Counted from the first letter of the stretch, positions 26,172 through 36,027 are shown. The stretch: DNA of 64,000 nucleotides from an uncultured Tenacibaculum sp. (GCF_947499065.1 NZ_CANMMT010000001.1:248001-312000), one strand, 5' to 3'. Notes: generated by a model not told the origin, from the sequence alone. Made by a program: numbers and translations.

Positions 26172-26516
26172 TTATTTTCCAAATAAACGTTGAAAGAAAT
26201 TTTTTGTCTTAGTTGTAGCTTCTTTAAGTTCTTCTTGTGCATCTTCAGCAAAATCCGATGCTTTTTCTGTTACATTTTCCATGACCTCTCTTGCGTCATC
26301 TATAAATTCGCTAGTAGACTCTTTTATTTTTTGTACAGATTCTTCTGATACTATATCACTAACTTTATCTTTTATATCTTCTACAGCGTCAACTACATGT
26401 TCTCCTGTTTCTCCTGCAAGTTCTGAAGCTTTTTCCGTTACTTTATCCATAACATCTTTTGCTTTATCTAAACCTTCATTTAAACTATCTTTAAACTTAT
26501 TATTTTCTGCTTCCAT
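26172..26516 (-). CDS. LEA-like / apolipoprotein-like amphipathic helical protein
   Basis: This 114-residue protein counts from ATG 26516; the codon three earlier is TTG. It is almost entirely charged amphipathic helix with no hydrophobic core or signal peptide. A segment around VTEKAS (residues 26-31) recurs around VTEKAS (82-87), giving a 56-residue internal repeat that also matches flanking acidic helix. It resembles late-embryogenesis-abundant or YtxH/apolipoprotein-like stress proteins, which bind membranes or protect proteins during desiccation. The basic end KNFFQRLFGK could touch phospholipid. The function is inferred from composition only. Confidence 0.65.
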   Translation of the reverse strand: MEAENNKFKDSLNEGLDKAKDVMDKVTEKASELAGETGEHVVDAVEDIKDKVSDIVSEESVQKIKESTSEFIDDAREVMENVTEKASDFAEDAQEELKEATTKTKNFFQRLFGK

Positions 26517-26538
26517 TTCTTTCAACTTTTAAGTTAAT

Positions 26539-26832
26539 TTAAAACCAGCCTCTGCTATTTGTCTGATAAGTATACACAAATTCTTCGTCTGATTTAGTTA
26601 AATAGATAATACCTTCAATTAAACCAATAACTCCCATAGCCCAACTAGCAATACCACAAGTAATAATTCCAAGAATAAAAGTACCTACCAACATTATTAT
26701 TCCTTCTTTTGTATAACCTAATATAAATTTATGAATTCCTAAAGGCCCTAAAATAATAGCTAAAATACCTGCTAAAACTCTTTTACTTTCTTGGTTTGGA
26801 ACTGCATTTCCATTTTCATCAATTATATTCAT
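26539..26832 (-). CDS. TM2 domain membrane protein
   Basis: This 97-residue protein has two membrane helices (about 18-40 and 45-70) in the TM2 arrangement: a polar N-terminus, then the conserved GILAIILGPLGIHKFILGYTKEGI with the family G-x-x-G-x-H-K-F core, then a second helix ending in LIEGIIYLTKSDEEF. TM2 proteins are small inner-membrane proteins of unknown biochemical role. It lies 22 bp upstream of the LEA-like gene on the same strand, so the pair is probably co-transcribed and may respond to envelope stress together. Confidence 0.83.
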   Translation of the reverse strand: MNIIDENGNAVPNQESKRVLAGILAIILGPLGIHKFILGYTKEGIIMLVGTFILGIITCGIASWAMGVIGLIEGIIYLTKSDEEFVYTYQTNSRGWF

Positions 26833-26864
26833 GTTTTTCTTTTTAATTATTAACTGCCCTAAAT

Positions 26865-27257
26865 TTATAAAAAAGCATCATCTTTTGGCTCCCATAATTC
26901 AATTTTATTTCCATCTAAATCAACAATCCACCCAAACTTACCATAATCGTACTCTTCAATTTTATCAATTACTGTTACTCCTTTTTCTTTAAGCTCTTCT
27001 AATAACTCCACTAAATTTTCAACACGATAGTTGAACATAAAATCTTTCTCCGATGGCTTAAAATAGTTTGTATCTTTTGGAAATGGACTCCATTGGGTTG
27101 ATGCTTTTTTTCCTTCATTATCTTTCCACCAAAATGTACAACCCCAATCATCAGTATTAAACCCCAAATTATTTTTATACCAATCTTTCGTTTTATTTGG
27201 ATTTTCTGTTTTAAAAAACAAACCACCTATACCTATTACTCTACCTTTCTTCTTCAT
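26865..27257 (-). CDS. VOC (glyoxalase/dioxygenase fold) family protein
   Basis: This 130-residue single-unit VOC protein has the paired beta-alpha-beta pattern FFKTENPNKTKDWYKNNLGF and later KFGWIVDLDGNKIELWEP. The C-terminal metal-ligand Glu of the ELW motif is present, while the first usual His position is not clear. Small VOC proteins of this type are often uncharacterised lactoylglutathione-lyase-like or antibiotic-binding proteins, so no activity is assigned. Its start lies directly after the DUF1801 gene stop (27258), so the two are co-transcribed. Confidence 0.85.
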   Translation of the reverse strand: MKKKGRVIGIGGLFFKTENPNKTKDWYKNNLGFNTDDWGCTFWWKDNEGKKASTQWSPFPKDTNYFKPSEKDFMFNYRVENLVELLEELKEKGVTVIDKIEEYDYGKFGWIVDLDGNKIELWEPKDDAFL

Positions 27258-27716
27258 TTATTTCCTTTTTACATTTGTTTCATAAATATTTATCCACTCT
27301 CCTACCGTCATTTTTGTAGCTAATTCTGCTATTAAATCAAATGGAATTTCTTCTGTTTTTTTAAATCGTATACAGCTTTTACCCATATCTAATTTTCTTT
27401 TACAATGTTTAGGATATTCAGCTACAAACCAATCTAATAATTCTTTCTTAGCATAAATTCCGTTGTGATACAAATTAATTGAATTTTTCTGTGAAGCAAT
27501 ATTCATAAATGGTAAAGGTAAACTGGTATCGCAATGATATCCTTCTGGATAAATTGAATGTGGCACGTAATAACCAATCATATTATAATTAATTCCTTCT
27601 TCAAAACCTTTTGGGAGATTCTCTTTAATTGTTTTACGTAATCTTTCCATAATTGCTTGTCTTTCCTCTGGAATTTGAGCAATATACTCTTCTGGTGTAT
27701 CGGCTTTATACTGCAT
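27258..27716 (-). CDS. DUF1801 (YdhG-like) protein
   Basis: This 152-residue cytoplasmic protein has the DUF1801 pattern: PEEYIAQIPEERQAIMERLRKTIKENLPKGFEEGINYNMIGYYVP, then a middle SINLYHNG and the conserved MGKSCIRFKKTEEIPFDLIAELA. Members resemble iron-dependent or frataxin-like folds, but no reaction is established. It is the middle gene of a DUF4199-DUF1801-VOC run, with gaps of 6 bp or less on the minus strand. Confidence 0.83.
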   Translation of the reverse strand: MQYKADTPEEYIAQIPEERQAIMERLRKTIKENLPKGFEEGINYNMIGYYVPHSIYPEGYHCDTSLPLPFMNIASQKNSINLYHNGIYAKKELLDWFVAEYPKHCKRKLDMGKSCIRFKKTEEIPFDLIAELATKMTVGEWINIYETNVKRK

Positions 27717-27722
27717 AATATT

Positions 27723-28184
27723 TTATTTACGTTGTAAAAATAAGGCTGACAATAAAGATATAATAAATCCTATTACACTAACTAAAACTATCATAAATAG
27801 AGCTGCAGTGGCACTTGTCATTTCAATTATTTCTGCTTCTCTACCTTGTTTTATTAACATGTCTTCATAGCTTTTAAAAAAGTCAGGGTTTATAAATTGT
27901 GTGTAAATAAAATCTGCTATGCCAATTCCTATTCCTACCATTAAAGAAATAAGTGTTCCAATAGCTATAGCTTTTCCTAATGAGATAATTCCATTATTAA
28001 CATTTTCTCGATAATGTTTTATTCCGAAATAAATAAACGATAGTGATATAAATATTGAGACGTATCCTAATATTTCATTTGTACTATAATCTAGATTTTT
28101 AATTCCTAAAACAAGGTGAAGAGTAAAAATTATAAGGCCTGTTAAAAAACCATAAACTCCATACTTTAGTATTGTGCTTTTCAT
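27723..28184 (-). CDS. DUF4199 membrane protein
   Basis: This 153-residue inner-membrane protein has four predicted helices (about 8-28, 38-58, 70-92 and 125-150). The helix pairs are separated by a short soluble loop with FINPDFFKSYEDMLIKQGREAEIIEM, the region that defines DUF4199 of Bacteroidota. No catalytic or transport motif is visible. It is the first gene of the small minus-strand run that continues with DUF1801 and VOC genes. Confidence 0.8.
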   Translation of the reverse strand: MKSTILKYGVYGFLTGLIIFTLHLVLGIKNLDYSTNEILGYVSIFISLSFIYFGIKHYRENVNNGIISLGKAIAIGTLISLMVGIGIGIADFIYTQFINPDFFKSYEDMLIKQGREAEIIEMTSATAALFMIVLVSVIGFIISLLSALFLQRK

Positions 28185-28265
28185 TTAAGTATTTTTTTAA
28201 ATTTATGATAAAACTAAAGAATACCTTCAAAAACAAGCTCATACTAAAGTACCAAAAACATATTT

Positions 28266-28676
28266 TTATAAAATTTGAAGAGATTTTGCTACTTGAACTG
28301 CTTGAGTTCTTCGTTTAGAATTTAGTTTTACAAGAATATTTGATACATGAGTTTTTATAGTACTTTCTGATAAAAATAAAGACGCTGCTATTTCTTTATT
28401 TGACAATCCTTCTGCTATTTTTTGAAGTACCTCATACTCTCTTTTGGTTATACTAAGTTCTTTTATTTTTTTATGATTTATTTCTTTAGTTAAAGACTTT
28501 GGTTTATTCAAACTCTTTTTATTGATGTAAATTCCAACAAAAAAGAAAACCACCGCAATAACACCTATAATTATTTCAGTCCTTAAACCTTGTGAAACAA
28601 CAGCATATTTACTAATTTCAAAAAGAAAAAACAATGCTAAAATAAGAGCACTAAAAACAAATACCGTCTTTTTCAT
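28266..28676 (-). CDS. Membrane-anchored LuxR-type transcription regulator
   Basis: This 136-residue protein has two N-terminal membrane helices (about 5-25 and 32-52) and a C-terminal LuxR/GerE helix-turn-helix domain (about 70-135). The domain has [40 protein letters not shown], the standard recognition block. There is no receiver or sensing domain, so the membrane part may itself relay a signal. It lies 9 bp after the 2-hydroxyacid dehydrogenase gene on the same strand. Target genes are unknown. Confidence 0.85.
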   Translation of the reverse strand: MKKTVFVFSALILALFFLFEISKYAVVSQGLRTEIIIGVIAVVFFFVGIYINKKSLNKPKSLTKEINHKKIKELSITKREYEVLQKIAEGLSNKEIAASLFLSESTIKTHVSNILVKLNSKRRTQAVQVAKSLQIL

Positions 28677-28685
28677 TCTGTTAAG

Positions 28686-29642
28686 TTAACAAAATTTTGC
28701 TTTAATTTTATCAACTATTGTTTGCGCTAACTTTTCTTTACTTTCTATAGTCCAACCTGCTACATGCGGAGAAAGAATTACATTTTCCGAATTAATTAAA
28801 TACTGAAACGCCTCTGGCATTTCTACTTTTCCTGATATATCTTTTTTCTGAAATAAATTTTCAAATGACTTTTTCTCATATTCCAAAACGTCCAAACCAG
28901 CTCCTAAAACTTTTTTGTTTTTTAGAGCTTCTACTAGATCTTCCGTTACTATTGATTTACCTCTTGCTGTATTAAGTACCCAAAAAGGTTTTGAGAATTG
29001 ATTAATAAATGTAGAATCCACCATGCTTATAGTTAATTTTGTCTGAGGAGTATGAAGACTTAAAACATCTGCTTTTTCTTGTAATTCTTCTAAAGATACT
29101 TGCTTACAATTCTCATCTCCCACATTTGGTTTTATATCATAACAAATTACTTCTACATCAAAACCTCTTAACTTTTTAGCAAAAGCTTTCCCCATGTTTC
29201 CATAACCTATTAAACCTACTATTTTTCCATCTAACTCAATTCCTCTATTATCTTCTCGAAGCCATTTTCCTTTTCTGACTTCGGCATCTGCTTTATTAAA
29301 TTTATTGAAAAGAGAAAGTAACATACCTAATGTATGTTCTCCTACAGCATTTCTATTTCCTTCTGGTGCTGAGATTAAATAAACTCCTTTTTCTTCAGCA
29401 TAATTACAATCTATATTCTCCAAACCTGCTCCAACTCGACCTATAAACTTTAAGTTTGTTGCTTTATCTAAAAATTGTTGGTCAATTGTAAATCTACTTC
29501 GAATAATAATTCCATCGTATTGATGAATTTTTGCTTCTATTTCTGACTTTGTTGAAGTATAATCTTCCTCATTTATAAAACCTAAATCGTTTAACTGATT
29601 TAATAATAATGAATGATTTGAATCTAAGTGAAGTATTTTCAT
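28686..29642 (-). CDS. D-2-hydroxyacid dehydrogenase (phosphoglycerate dehydrogenase-like)
   Basis: This 318-residue NAD-dependent dehydrogenase has the two-domain fold. A nucleotide-binding GYGNMGKAFAKKLRG lies near residue 150, and the catalytic set is visible: Arg in LNTARGKSIV, Glu in the DVLEYEKKSFEN block, and His in SPHVAGWT. GRVGAGLENIDCNYAEEKG is the usual early block. It could be a phosphoglycerate dehydrogenase for serine, but it lacks the ACT tail and has no serC partner here, so the substrate stays open. It is downstream of panB on the same strand, with a terminator-like hairpin in between. Confidence 0.85.
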   Translation of the reverse strand: MKILHLDSNHSLLLNQLNDLGFINEEDYTSTKSEIEAKIHQYDGIIIRSRFTIDQQFLDKATNLKFIGRVGAGLENIDCNYAEEKGVYLISAPEGNRNAVGEHTLGMLLSLFNKFNKADAEVRKGKWLREDNRGIELDGKIVGLIGYGNMGKAFAKKLRGFDVEVICYDIKPNVGDENCKQVSLEELQEKADVLSLHTPQTKLTISMVDSTFINQFSKPFWVLNTARGKSIVTEDLVEALKNKKVLGAGLDVLEYEKKSFENLFQKKDISGKVEMPEAFQYLINSENVILSPHVAGWTIESKEKLAQTIVDKIKAKFC

Positions 29643-29651
29643 TTTAAGTAT

Positions 29652-29676
29652 AAAAAAACCTTCTTAATCAGAAGGC
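29652..29676 (-). terminator. Terminator of panB
   Basis: On the minus strand the stem CCTTCT / AGAAGG with a 5-nt loop is followed by seven T residues, 10 bp after the panB stop. It separates panB from the dehydrogenase gene, at least in part. Confidence 0.65.
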
Positions 29677-29685
29677 TTGTAATAG

Positions 29686-30504
29686 TTAATATTGCTCTTT
29701 TTCATTAGGGAAATCTTGCGACTTCACATCTTGTATATAACTTTGAAAAGCATTTGTCATTTCTGCATACAAGTCTAAATACCTACGTAAAAAACGAGGA
29801 TTAAACTCATGTGTCATTCCAAGCATATCGTGCGTTACTAACACTTGCCCATCTACTCCTCCACCTGCTCCAATTCCTATAACAGGAATCGTTAAACTCT
29901 TAGCTACTTTTTCTGCTAAAACTGCTGGAACTTTTTCTAAAACCAAAGCAAAGCATCCTAACTCTTGTAATAATTTCGCGTCTTCTAATAATTTATTAGC
30001 TTCCTCTTCTTCTTTTGCTCTTACTGTGTACGTACCAAATTTATAAATAGATTGAGGTGTTAATCCTAAATGCCCCATAACAGGAATTCCTGCTGTTAAA
30101 ATTCTAGAAATTGATTCAGCAATCTCACTTCCTCCTTCTAACTTTACTGCATGTCCTCCAGACTCTTTCATTACTTTAATGGCAGATTCTAAGGCACTTT
30201 TAGAATTTCCTTGATACGTTCCAAAAGGTAAATCAACAACTACCAAACTACGTTCTGCTGCTCTAATTACAGAACTTGCATGATAAATCATTTGATCTAA
30301 TGTAATTGGCAAAGTTGTTTCATGTCCAGCCATTACATTCGAAGCTGAATCTCCAACTAATATCACATCAACTCCAGCTCCATCAACAATTTTCGCCATT
30401 GTATAATCATAAGCAGTAAGCATGGATATTTTTTCTCCATTAGCTTTCATCTCAACTAATGATTTTGTGGTAATTCTTTTGTATTGTTTTTTAGCTACTG
30501 ACAT
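29686..30504 (-). CDS. panB: 3-methyl-2-oxobutanoate hydroxymethyltransferase PanB
   Basis: PanB forms ketopantoate from alpha-ketoisovalerate and methylene-tetrahydrofolate, the first committed step toward pantothenate and CoA. The 272 residues show [52 protein letters not shown] as the metal and substrate site, [28 protein letters not shown] and [22 protein letters not shown]. All match the family, and the length is normal. panC and panD are not adjacent in this window. Confidence 0.97.
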   Translation of the reverse strand: MSVAKKQYKRITTKSLVEMKANGEKISMLTAYDYTMAKIVDGAGVDVILVGDSASNVMAGHETTLPITLDQMIYHASSVIRAAERSLVVVDLPFGTYQGNSKSALESAIKVMKESGGHAVKLEGGSEIAESISRILTAGIPVMGHLGLTPQSIYKFGTYTVRAKEEEEANKLLEDAKLLQELGCFALVLEKVPAVLAEKVAKSLTIPVIGIGAGGGVDGQVLVTHDMLGMTHEFNPRFLRRYLDLYAEMTNAFQSYIQDVKSQDFPNEKEQY

Positions 30505-30673
30505 TGTTTTTAATTTTCTAGTCTGTAAAAATACACATTTATTCTATTGAACAATTTACTTTAAGGAACTTCTATCATTATTATTCAATTCATAGAAAAC
30601 TAGTTAATCTTCTGTTAATTATATTTTCTCTCTTTTCTTTTTTAATAGCTTTACTATCTAAATTCTAACAAAT

Positions 30674-31147
30674 ATGCATAAAATTACTACTGTTTTAATA
30701 GTGCTAATTCTTACAAGTGTTGCTAATGCTCAAAGTAAAAATGAACACGATATGATTAAAAAAACTATTGATACTTTTTTTGAAGGACTTCACAAAGGTG
30801 ATAGTGCTATTGTTGGCAACACACTTCATTCTTCTGTTAAAATACAAACGACTTTTACCAACAAAAAGGGTAAAAAAAAGTTGGCTACGGAAAGTAGAGA
30901 AAATCTTCTAGCAAAAATTGCAGGTAAAAAACCTGAGCACAAATATTTTGAAAAACTTTTGTCATACGATATTAAAATCGATGGTAATTTAGCTTCGGTT
31001 TGGACTCCTTATGAATTCTATTTTAATGATAAATTTAGTCATTGTGGAGCCAATTCTTTTCAACTATTTAATAATAATGGAAAATGGGAAATTATTTATT
31101 TAGTGGATATGAGACGTAAAAGTAGTTGTAAATCTGTAAAAGAATAG
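30674..31147 (+). CDS. Exported NTF2-like (lumazine-binding-like) protein
   Basis: This 157-residue protein has a signal peptide (residues 1-19, ending ANAQ) and one NTF2-fold domain with the IKKTIDTFFEGLHKGDSAIVGNTLHSSVKI start, and SVWTPYEFYFNDKFSHCGANSFQLFNNNGKWEIIYLVDMRR as the final strands. It fits the group annotated as lumazine-binding-like, secreted by Bacteroidota; the real ligand is unknown. It begins a plus-strand series of PD40, sigma factor and anti-sigma genes. The PD40 gene starts 4 bp after its stop, so these two are co-transcribed. Confidence 0.78.
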   Translation: MHKITTVLIVLILTSVANAQSKNEHDMIKKTIDTFFEGLHKGDSAIVGNTLHSSVKIQTTFTNKKGKKKLATESRENLLAKIAGKKPEHKYFEKLLSYDIKIDGNLASVWTPYEFYFNDKFSHCGANSFQLFNNNGKWEIIYLVDMRRKSSCKSVKE

Positions 31148-31151
31148 TTTA

Positions 31152-32069
31152 ATGAAGAAATACTTACTTTTTTGTTTTTTAATATCTAGTATCGGGTTTT
31201 CTCAAAACCCTAAAATGTTTTTACCTAACTTATTTAAAGATTTGCCTAACGTAAGAGATTTTTCAATAAATAAAAATGGAGATGAATTTTATTTTACTGT
31301 AGAAAGTTATGCTAAAGAATATTCATTTATTGCTTTTTCTAAAAAAATAAACGGTAAATGGACCAAACCTGAAGCTGTAGTTTTTTCTGGACAGCATAAA
31401 GATTTAGAACCTTTTTTATCTCCTGATGGTTTAAAACTATTTTTTGCTTCAAATAGGATTAATAATAATTCTTCAGAAGTAAAAAAAGATATGGATATAT
31501 GGTATGTTACCAGAAATAACCTTTCAGATAATTGGTCAGAACCTAAAAATATTGGCGCTATAGTTAATACTTCTAAAGACGAATTTTATCCTTCTGTTAC
31601 GAATCAGGGAGATCTTTTTTTTACAGCTCAATATGAAAATTCAAAAGGAAAAGAAGATATTTATGTTAGTAGACTTGTAGATGGTGAGTATACTAAACCT
31701 ACCTCTTTAAATAATAAGATAAATTCAGAAAAATATGAATTTAATGCTTTTGTAGCACCTGATGAAAGTTTTATAATATTTACTTCTTATGGAAGAAAAG
31801 ATGATTTAGGACGTGGCGATTTGTACATAAGTAGGAAAGATAAAAATAATAATTGGTTACCTGCTGAACATTTACAGAATGGTATTAATTCAAGAAAATT
31901 AGATTATTGTCCGTTTGTGGATATGAAGAATAATATTCTTTATTACACCACTAGTAAAAGTTCAATTTCTAGAAGCTTTAAAAAGAGAAAAAAATTAACC
32001 GAAATTATTAATTACATAAATATTAATCCTAATGGATTAAGTAGGATTTATCAGACTACATTTAAATAA
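31152..32069 (+). CDS. Exported PD40 beta-propeller protein
   Basis: This 305-residue protein has a signal peptide (1-18, ending GFSQ) and WD40-like PD40 repeats. At least three blades show the family pattern: LEPFLSPDGLKLFFASNR (about 92-110), DEFYPSVTNQGDLFFTAQ (about 145-165) and YEFNAFVAPDESFIIFTSYG (about 197-216). Such propellers in Bacteroidota are often periplasmic or OmpA-linked and may sense envelope state. The sigma factor gene starts 22 bp downstream. A functional link to that sigma factor is inferred from location only. Confidence 0.8.
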   Translation: MKKYLLFCFLISSIGFSQNPKMFLPNLFKDLPNVRDFSINKNGDEFYFTVESYAKEYSFIAFSKKINGKWTKPEAVVFSGQHKDLEPFLSPDGLKLFFASNRINNNSSEVKKDMDIWYVTRNNLSDNWSEPKNIGAIVNTSKDEFYPSVTNQGDLFFTAQYENSKGKEDIYVSRLVDGEYTKPTSLNNKINSEKYEFNAFVAPDESFIIFTSYGRKDDLGRGDLYISRKDKNNNWLPAEHLQNGINSRKLDYCPFVDMKNNILYYTTSKSSISRSFKKRKKLTEIINYININPNGLSRIYQTTFK

Positions 32070-32078
32070 AAAATAGCT

Positions 32079-32086
32079 TATATTTG
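32079..32086 (+). promoter_or_regulatory. Candidate -7 element for the sigma factor gene
   Basis: TATATTTG fits TAnnTTTG, but it ends only 5 bp before the sigma factor ATG, so its transcript would be nearly leaderless. No -33 TTG is present. Read-through from the PD40 gene is an alternative. Confidence 0.3.
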
Positions 32087-32091
32087 ACGCA

Positions 32092-32664
32092 ATGAACCGA
32101 ACTGATAAATCCAACACTTTATCTCCAAATAAATGGGTAGATAACTATGCAGATTATTTATTTAATTATGCTATAGTTCGTGTTAATGATTCCAATATAG
32201 CTAAAGATTTAGTCCAAGAAACATTTTTTGCTGGGCTTAAATCTGCGAAAAACTTTGAAGGTAAATCAACCGAGAGAACTTGGTTAGTTTCAATTTTAAA
32301 GAGAAAAATAATTGACTATTATCGAAAAATTAATTCTAAAAAGGGTCAAGCTGAAGTTAGAATGAATTTTTATGATAATGGTGAAAATGAAGGTAACTGG
32401 ATTGAGGAACGTGTGCCTCAGTCTTGGAATAATGAAGCTGAAAAGAGTATTGAAAACAACGAATTGAAGTCTCAAATAGATGAATGTATAGGGCATCTTC
32501 CTGAAAAATATGCTATGGTTTTTAGGATGAAAACTATTCAAGAATTTGAAACTGAAGAAATTTGTAAGGAATTAGATATCACTCCGTCGAACCTATGGGT
32601 TATTATTCATAGAGCGAGAACTCAGCTAAGAAACTGTATGGAAAAGAACTGGTTTAATAAGTAA
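32092..32664 (+). CDS. ECF-type RNA polymerase sigma factor
   Basis: This 190-residue sigma-70 family protein has only regions 2 and 4, the extracytoplasmic-function arrangement. Region 2 runs about 15-80 with DLVQETFFAGLKSAKNFEGKSTERTWLVSILKRKIIDYYRK. Region 4 runs about 125-185 with LPEKYAMVFRMKTIQEFETEEICKELDITPSNLWVIIHRARTQLRNC. It probably directs RNA polymerase to a small regulon under a stress signal. The partner gene 6 bp downstream encodes a small zinc-binding anti-sigma candidate. Confidence 0.92.
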   Translation: MNRTDKSNTLSPNKWVDNYADYLFNYAIVRVNDSNIAKDLVQETFFAGLKSAKNFEGKSTERTWLVSILKRKIIDYYRKINSKKGQAEVRMNFYDNGENEGNWIEERVPQSWNNEAEKSIENNELKSQIDECIGHLPEKYAMVFRMKTIQEFETEEICKELDITPSNLWVIIHRARTQLRNCMEKNWFNK

Positions 32665-32670
32665 AAAACA

Positions 32671-32931
32671 ATGTTTAAAAATTTTAAAATAACATGCGAT
32701 GAAGCTACTACTATTTGTGATAAAGCACAATATGGTGAAGCTTCATTTTACGAGAAATTACAACTTAATTGGCATATTTTAGTTTGCAAAGTTTGTGCTT
32801 TATATTCTAAACAGAATAAAAAGATGACACACATTTTTAAAATGAAAGCTAATGATTGTAAAAACGAAACACAGTGTTTATCTAATAAAGATAAAGAAGC
32901 TTTAAAGGAACAATTAAGTCAATTTAATTAA
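32671..32931 (+). CDS. Minimal ZAS-type anti-sigma factor candidate
   Basis: This 86-residue soluble protein has the zinc-binding anti-sigma signature H-x3-C-x2-C, with His35, Cys39 and Cys42, plus further cysteines at 9 and 16. There is no membrane helix and no signal peptide, so unlike typical RseA-type partners it cannot pass a signal across the membrane directly. Its position 6 bp behind the sigma factor gene argues that it binds that sigma factor. Release by thiol oxidation or zinc loss, as in RsrA-type proteins, would fit but is inference. Confidence 0.7.
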   Translation: MFKNFKITCDEATTICDKAQYGEASFYEKLQLNWHILVCKVCALYSKQNKKMTHIFKMKANDCKNETQCLSNKDKEALKEQLSQFN

Positions 32932-32977
32932 CGACTTTGATCTGAATAAGATCAATTTTTGATTTTTTGTTAGATTG

Positions 32978-33013
32978 AAACGGAATTTATGCTATAATAG
33001 ATTCCGTTTTTTT
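32978..33013 (+). terminator. Terminator after the anti-sigma gene
   Basis: A 9-bp stem AAACGGAAT / ATTCCGTTT with a 14-nt loop is followed by a T-run. The loop is long, so efficiency is uncertain. Confidence 0.6.
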
Positions 33014-33014
33014 A

Positions 33015-33022
33015 TACCTTTG
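33015..33022 (+). promoter_or_regulatory. -7 element for the O-methyltransferase gene
   Basis: TACCTTTG matches TAnnTTTG and begins immediately after the T-run of the upstream terminator, 17 bp before the ATG. No TTG is found at the -33 distance. Confidence 0.45.
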
Positions 33023-33038
33023 ATTTAAAAATATATTC

Positions 33039-33680
33039 ATGCATTTTCTTCCTGAAAAAATTGATGATTACGTTGTTAATCACTCTCAACAAGAGCCTGA
33101 AATCCTTCAAGAATTAACAAGAGAAACTTGGCAAAAAATATTAAACCCAAGAATGTTAAGTGGTGCTTTTCAAGGTAGAGTGTTATCTATGATATCGAAA
33201 TTAATTCAACCTAAATCAATTTTAGAAATTGGAACCTATACTGGATATTCTGCCTTATGTTTAGCAGAAGGTTTACAAAAAGATGGAATTCTCTATACTA
33301 TTGATAAGAATGAAGAATTGGAAGAACTTCAATATAAATACTTTCAAAAATCTGAATATAGAGAACAAATCAAGCAAATTATAGGAAATGCTATAGAGGT
33401 TATTCCTTCTATAGATGACACCTTTGATTTAGTGTTTATTGATGCAGATAAATCTAATTATTTAAATTATTTTGATTTGATTATCGATAAAATGAATTCT
33501 GGTGGAATTATTTTATCTGACAATGTACTTTGGAGTGGCAAAGTAGTAGAAGCTTTAAATCCTAAAGATATTGACACAAAAATTCTTTTAGAATATAACA
33601 GAAAGCTAAATGAAGATAATCGCTTAGAAACCGTATTATTACCAATTAGAGACGGTCTAACTATTAGCCGAGTAAAATAA
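33039..33680 (+). CDS. SAM-dependent O-methyltransferase (class I, catechol-type)
   Basis: This 213-residue methyltransferase of the methyltransferase_3 family, related to catechol and caffeoyl-CoA O-methyltransferases, has the SAM site SILEIGTYTGYSALCLAEGL. Further landmarks are LYTIDKNEELEELQ, the metal-binding FDLVFIDADKSNYLNYFDLII, and GGIILSDNVLWSGKV with the conserved Asn. Members methylate hydroxyl groups of small aromatic molecules; the substrate in this bacterium is unknown. The gene has its own promoter and converges on tatA. Confidence 0.9.
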   Translation: MHFLPEKIDDYVVNHSQQEPEILQELTRETWQKILNPRMLSGAFQGRVLSMISKLIQPKSILEIGTYTGYSALCLAEGLQKDGILYTIDKNEELEELQYKYFQKSEYREQIKQIIGNAIEVIPSIDDTFDLVFIDADKSNYLNYFDLIIDKMNSGGIILSDNVLWSGKVVEALNPKDIDTKILLEYNRKLNEDNRLETVLLPIRDGLTISRVK

Positions 33681-33686
33681 AAGTTT

Positions 33687-33965
33687 TTATCTTCTTTTAA
33701 TAGGCCCTGTGAAGTCATCTATATTTTCTTTGACTTCATTTACTTCTTTGTTTATATCTCTTACAAAATCGGTATCAATGCCTTGATTTTTGGCACTATC
33801 GTTTATTTCTTTTTTAATATCGTTAGTTGCATCTTTAATTTGTCGCATACCTTTCCCTAATCCTCTAGCTATTTCAGGAATTTTATCTGCTCCAAATAAC
33901 ATCACCACTATTAATAAGATTACAAAAATCTCAGGCCCTCCAATAAATAAAAATATTCCGTTCAT
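33687..33965 (-). CDS. tatA: Sec-independent protein translocase subunit TatA/TatE
   Basis: TatA forms the pore-like assembly of the twin-arginine pathway, which exports folded proteins. The 92-residue protein has a single N-terminal membrane helix (about 5-22), the FG hinge ([24 protein letters not shown]) and an amphipathic helix, then a charged tail with a repeated acidic pattern. The polar residue at the start of the helix (Glu in GGPEIF) is present. tatC and tatB are not in the window. The gene converges on the O-methyltransferase gene with no clear terminator between. Confidence 0.9.
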   Translation of the reverse strand: MNGIFLFIGGPEIFVILLIVVMLFGADKIPEIARGLGKGMRQIKDATNDIKKEINDSAKNQGIDTDFVRDINKEVNEVKENIDDFTGPIKRR

Positions 33966-34007
33966 AAGTACAAAGATAATTAATTTAGGTATTTTAATTA
34001 TTTATAA

Positions 34008-34046
34008 AACAAAAAAAGCCAAACTTAATGTTTGGCTTTTTTATTA
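34008..34046 (-). terminator. Terminator of the atpDC operon
   Basis: A 10-bp stem AAAGCCAAAC / GTTTGGCTTT with a 5-nt loop and T-runs on both sides lies between tatA and atpC. It suits atpC on the minus strand, ending 11 bp before the hairpin. Confidence 0.88.
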
Positions 34047-34056
34047 TTTAAATCAA

Positions 34057-34350
34057 TTAGTCTGCTAGAATAATTGCTTTATTTTCTTTCATCTCTAAAG
34101 TTCCAGACTTTATACTTAAAGTTAAAACTTTATCATCTTCTGGTAAACTTACAATACTACCATGCAAATCATCAAAAACTTTATGGTCTTGAGTGTGTAC
34201 ATGTACTTTTACTGTTCCTTCGTTTAAAATAGATACAACCGGTGCGTGATTATTTAAAATCTGGAATTCACCATTTATACCTGGTACAGTAACAGAATCT
34301 ACCTCAGATGAAAACAAAATAGCTTCTGGTGTTACAATTTCTAAAAACAT
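34057..34350 (-). CDS. atpC: ATP synthase F1 epsilon subunit (short form)
   Basis: AtpC is the epsilon subunit of the F1 rotor, which links gamma to the c-ring and in many bacteria inhibits ATP hydrolysis. The 97 residues cover only the N-terminal beta-sandwich (VTPEAILFSSEVDSVTVPGINGEFQILNNHAPVVS) and stop at ENKAIILAD. The C-terminal helical hairpin that makes the usual protein about 135 residues, and that carries the inhibitory function, is absent. Short forms are seen in Bacteroidota, so this is probably a lineage trait and not damage. It follows atpD by 39 bp. Confidence 0.94.
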   Translation of the reverse strand: MFLEIVTPEAILFSSEVDSVTVPGINGEFQILNNHAPVVSILNEGTVKVHVHTQDHKVFDDLHGSIVSLPEDDKVLTLSIKSGTLEMKENKAIILAD

Positions 34351-34389
34351 AATTTCAATAGAATTAATTATTGTTAATTGTTAATTGAA

Positions 34390-35913
<1,524 letters not shown>

Positions 35914-35963
35914 TTAAAGTTATTTAATTTGCTATGTGAGCTTTAGCTCCTTTTTTCAAGGTG

Positions 35964-35971
35964 CAAAGGTA
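35964..35971 (-). promoter_or_regulatory. -7 element for atpDC
   Basis: The minus strand reads TACCTTTG, matching TAnnTTTG, 62 bp before the atpD start. No TTG is found at the expected -33 distance. Confidence 0.45.
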
Positions 35972-36027
35972 ATTTTTTTAAAGGAATTTAAAAAACCTTT
36001 TAAACTATTTTTCACAAAAAAAAGTAT

